Positions 6,408 through 6,801 of a stretch of 6,801 bases of DNA are shown in pieces. A program made the position numbers and the translations under genes. The notes below the pieces were generated by a model. That model was not told the origin of the DNA and did not search any database. It saw only the letters and a program-made list of their open reading frames with translations. Numbering within the stretch: position 1 is the stretch's first letter; each line of letters starts with the position of its first letter. The stretch is from Nitrospira sp. (GTDB lineage: Bacteria > Nitrospirota > Nitrospiria > Nitrospirales > Nitrospiraceae), in NCBI GenBank assembly GCA_029858925.1, contig JAOUEB010000072.1:1-6801 (forward strand), written 5' to 3'.

Positions 6408-6801
6408 ACTGCACCAAGGCCTTGAACTGGCGGCCTCGGTCCTGGTAATCGGCAAACATGTCGAAGCTCGCGCAGGCCGGTGACATCAACACCACCTCGC
6501 CGGCCGTGGCGCCGGCCGCGGCGCGTTCCACCGCGTCGCGCAGCGTCCCGGCTCGATCGATCGTTTCATACCCTTGCACTGCATTCGCAATCAGCGACGC
6601 GGCCTCGCCGATCAATATCAGCCGCTTCACCCGACGGCGAATGGCTGGGGCTAGCCTGGAAAAATCTCCGCCCTTGTCCCGCCCTCCGGCGATGAGCCAG
6701 ATCGGCCGATCAATGCTCTCGAGCGCCTTGAGCGCGGCGTCCACGTTGGTCCCCTTCGAGTCGTTAATGAATCGCACGCCGCGACGCTCCCGCACGATTT
6801 C
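6394..6801 (-). CDS. murD: UDP-N-acetylmuramoyl-L-alanine--D-glutamate ligase (MurD), C-terminal part, 5' end outside window
   Basis: MurD is the cytoplasmic ATP-dependent ligase that adds D-glutamate to UDP-MurNAc-L-Ala. Only the last 135 residues are present; the frame is open through the right edge, so the ATG/GTG-type codons inside the window are not the start. What is visible is the end of the central ATPase domain and the C-terminal ligand-binding domain of the Mur ligase family. The motif NDSKGTN corresponds to NDSKATN of other MurD proteins, whose lysine contacts the nucleotide. GGRDKGGDF matches the family's GG-x-x-KG-x-DF loop. SPACASFDMFADYQDRGRQF is the C-terminal MurD signature with the conserved serine and phenylalanine near the D-Glu site. 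It ends in TAA, 34 bases before ftsW, in the order normal for a dcw cluster. The motif set separates it from MurC, MurE and MurF. No frameshift or missing key residue was seen in the visible part. Confidence 0.96.
   Translation of the reverse strand, partial: EIVRERRGVRFINDSKGTNVDAALKALESIDRPIWLIAGGRDKGGDFSRLAPAIRRRVKRLILIGEAASLIANAVQGYETIDRAGTLRDAVERAAAGATAGEVVLMSPACASFDMFADYQDRGRQFKALVQSLPA

Noticed and set aside
1..6801. A previously undescribed system, such as a defence locus, mobile element or CRISPR array
   Set aside because: Every part of the window is accounted for by core dcw genes in standard order. No transposase, long repeats, array or unrecognised gene is present.

Overview
The window is a contiguous piece of a bacterial division and cell wall (dcw) gene cluster, read entirely from the minus strand. 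In transcription order, from high to low coordinates, it holds the 3' end of murD, then ftsW, murG, murC, murB, ddl, and the 5' part of ftsQ, which runs off the left edge. This is the classic dcw order with murB placed between murC and ddl. No mobile element, RNA gene, CRISPR array or unrecognised gene was found, and no gene-free stretch exceeds about 65 bases.

The organism is a Gram-negative-type bacterium with a moderately high GC genome. Overall protein character (MurC beginning MFRKTQQIHLVGIGGAGMSG, type II MurB, FtsQ with a POTRA domain) suggests Nitrospira or another Nitrospirota. That assignment is from recollection of family sequences, not from a search, and is tentative.

Layout: murD C-terminal domain at 6394-6801; a 34-base gap with a small hairpin and a Shine-Dalgarno (SD) sequence; ftsW at 5160-6359; murG at 4039-5163, overlapping ftsW by an ATGA; a gap of about 61 bases; murC at 2583-3977; murB at 1635-2579, only 3 bases after the murC stop; ddl at 614-1621, 13 bases after the murB stop; ftsQ from 617 down to the left edge, overlapping ddl by an ATGA. 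The tight packing points to one operon with translational coupling. No promoter or terminator is visible inside the window, so the promoter is probably upstream of murD and beyond the right edge.

Together the genes cover the cytoplasmic and membrane steps of peptidoglycan synthesis and their link to division. MurB completes UDP-MurNAc. MurC and MurD add L-Ala and D-Glu. Ddl makes the D-Ala-D-Ala dipeptide. MurG finishes lipid II. FtsW polymerises lipid II at the septum, and FtsQ is a divisome scaffold. This is an ordinary core-genome region and I see no new system in it. The observations offered are start-site choices, a few active-site substitutions (notably in MurB), and a long spurious reading frame that could mislead annotation.
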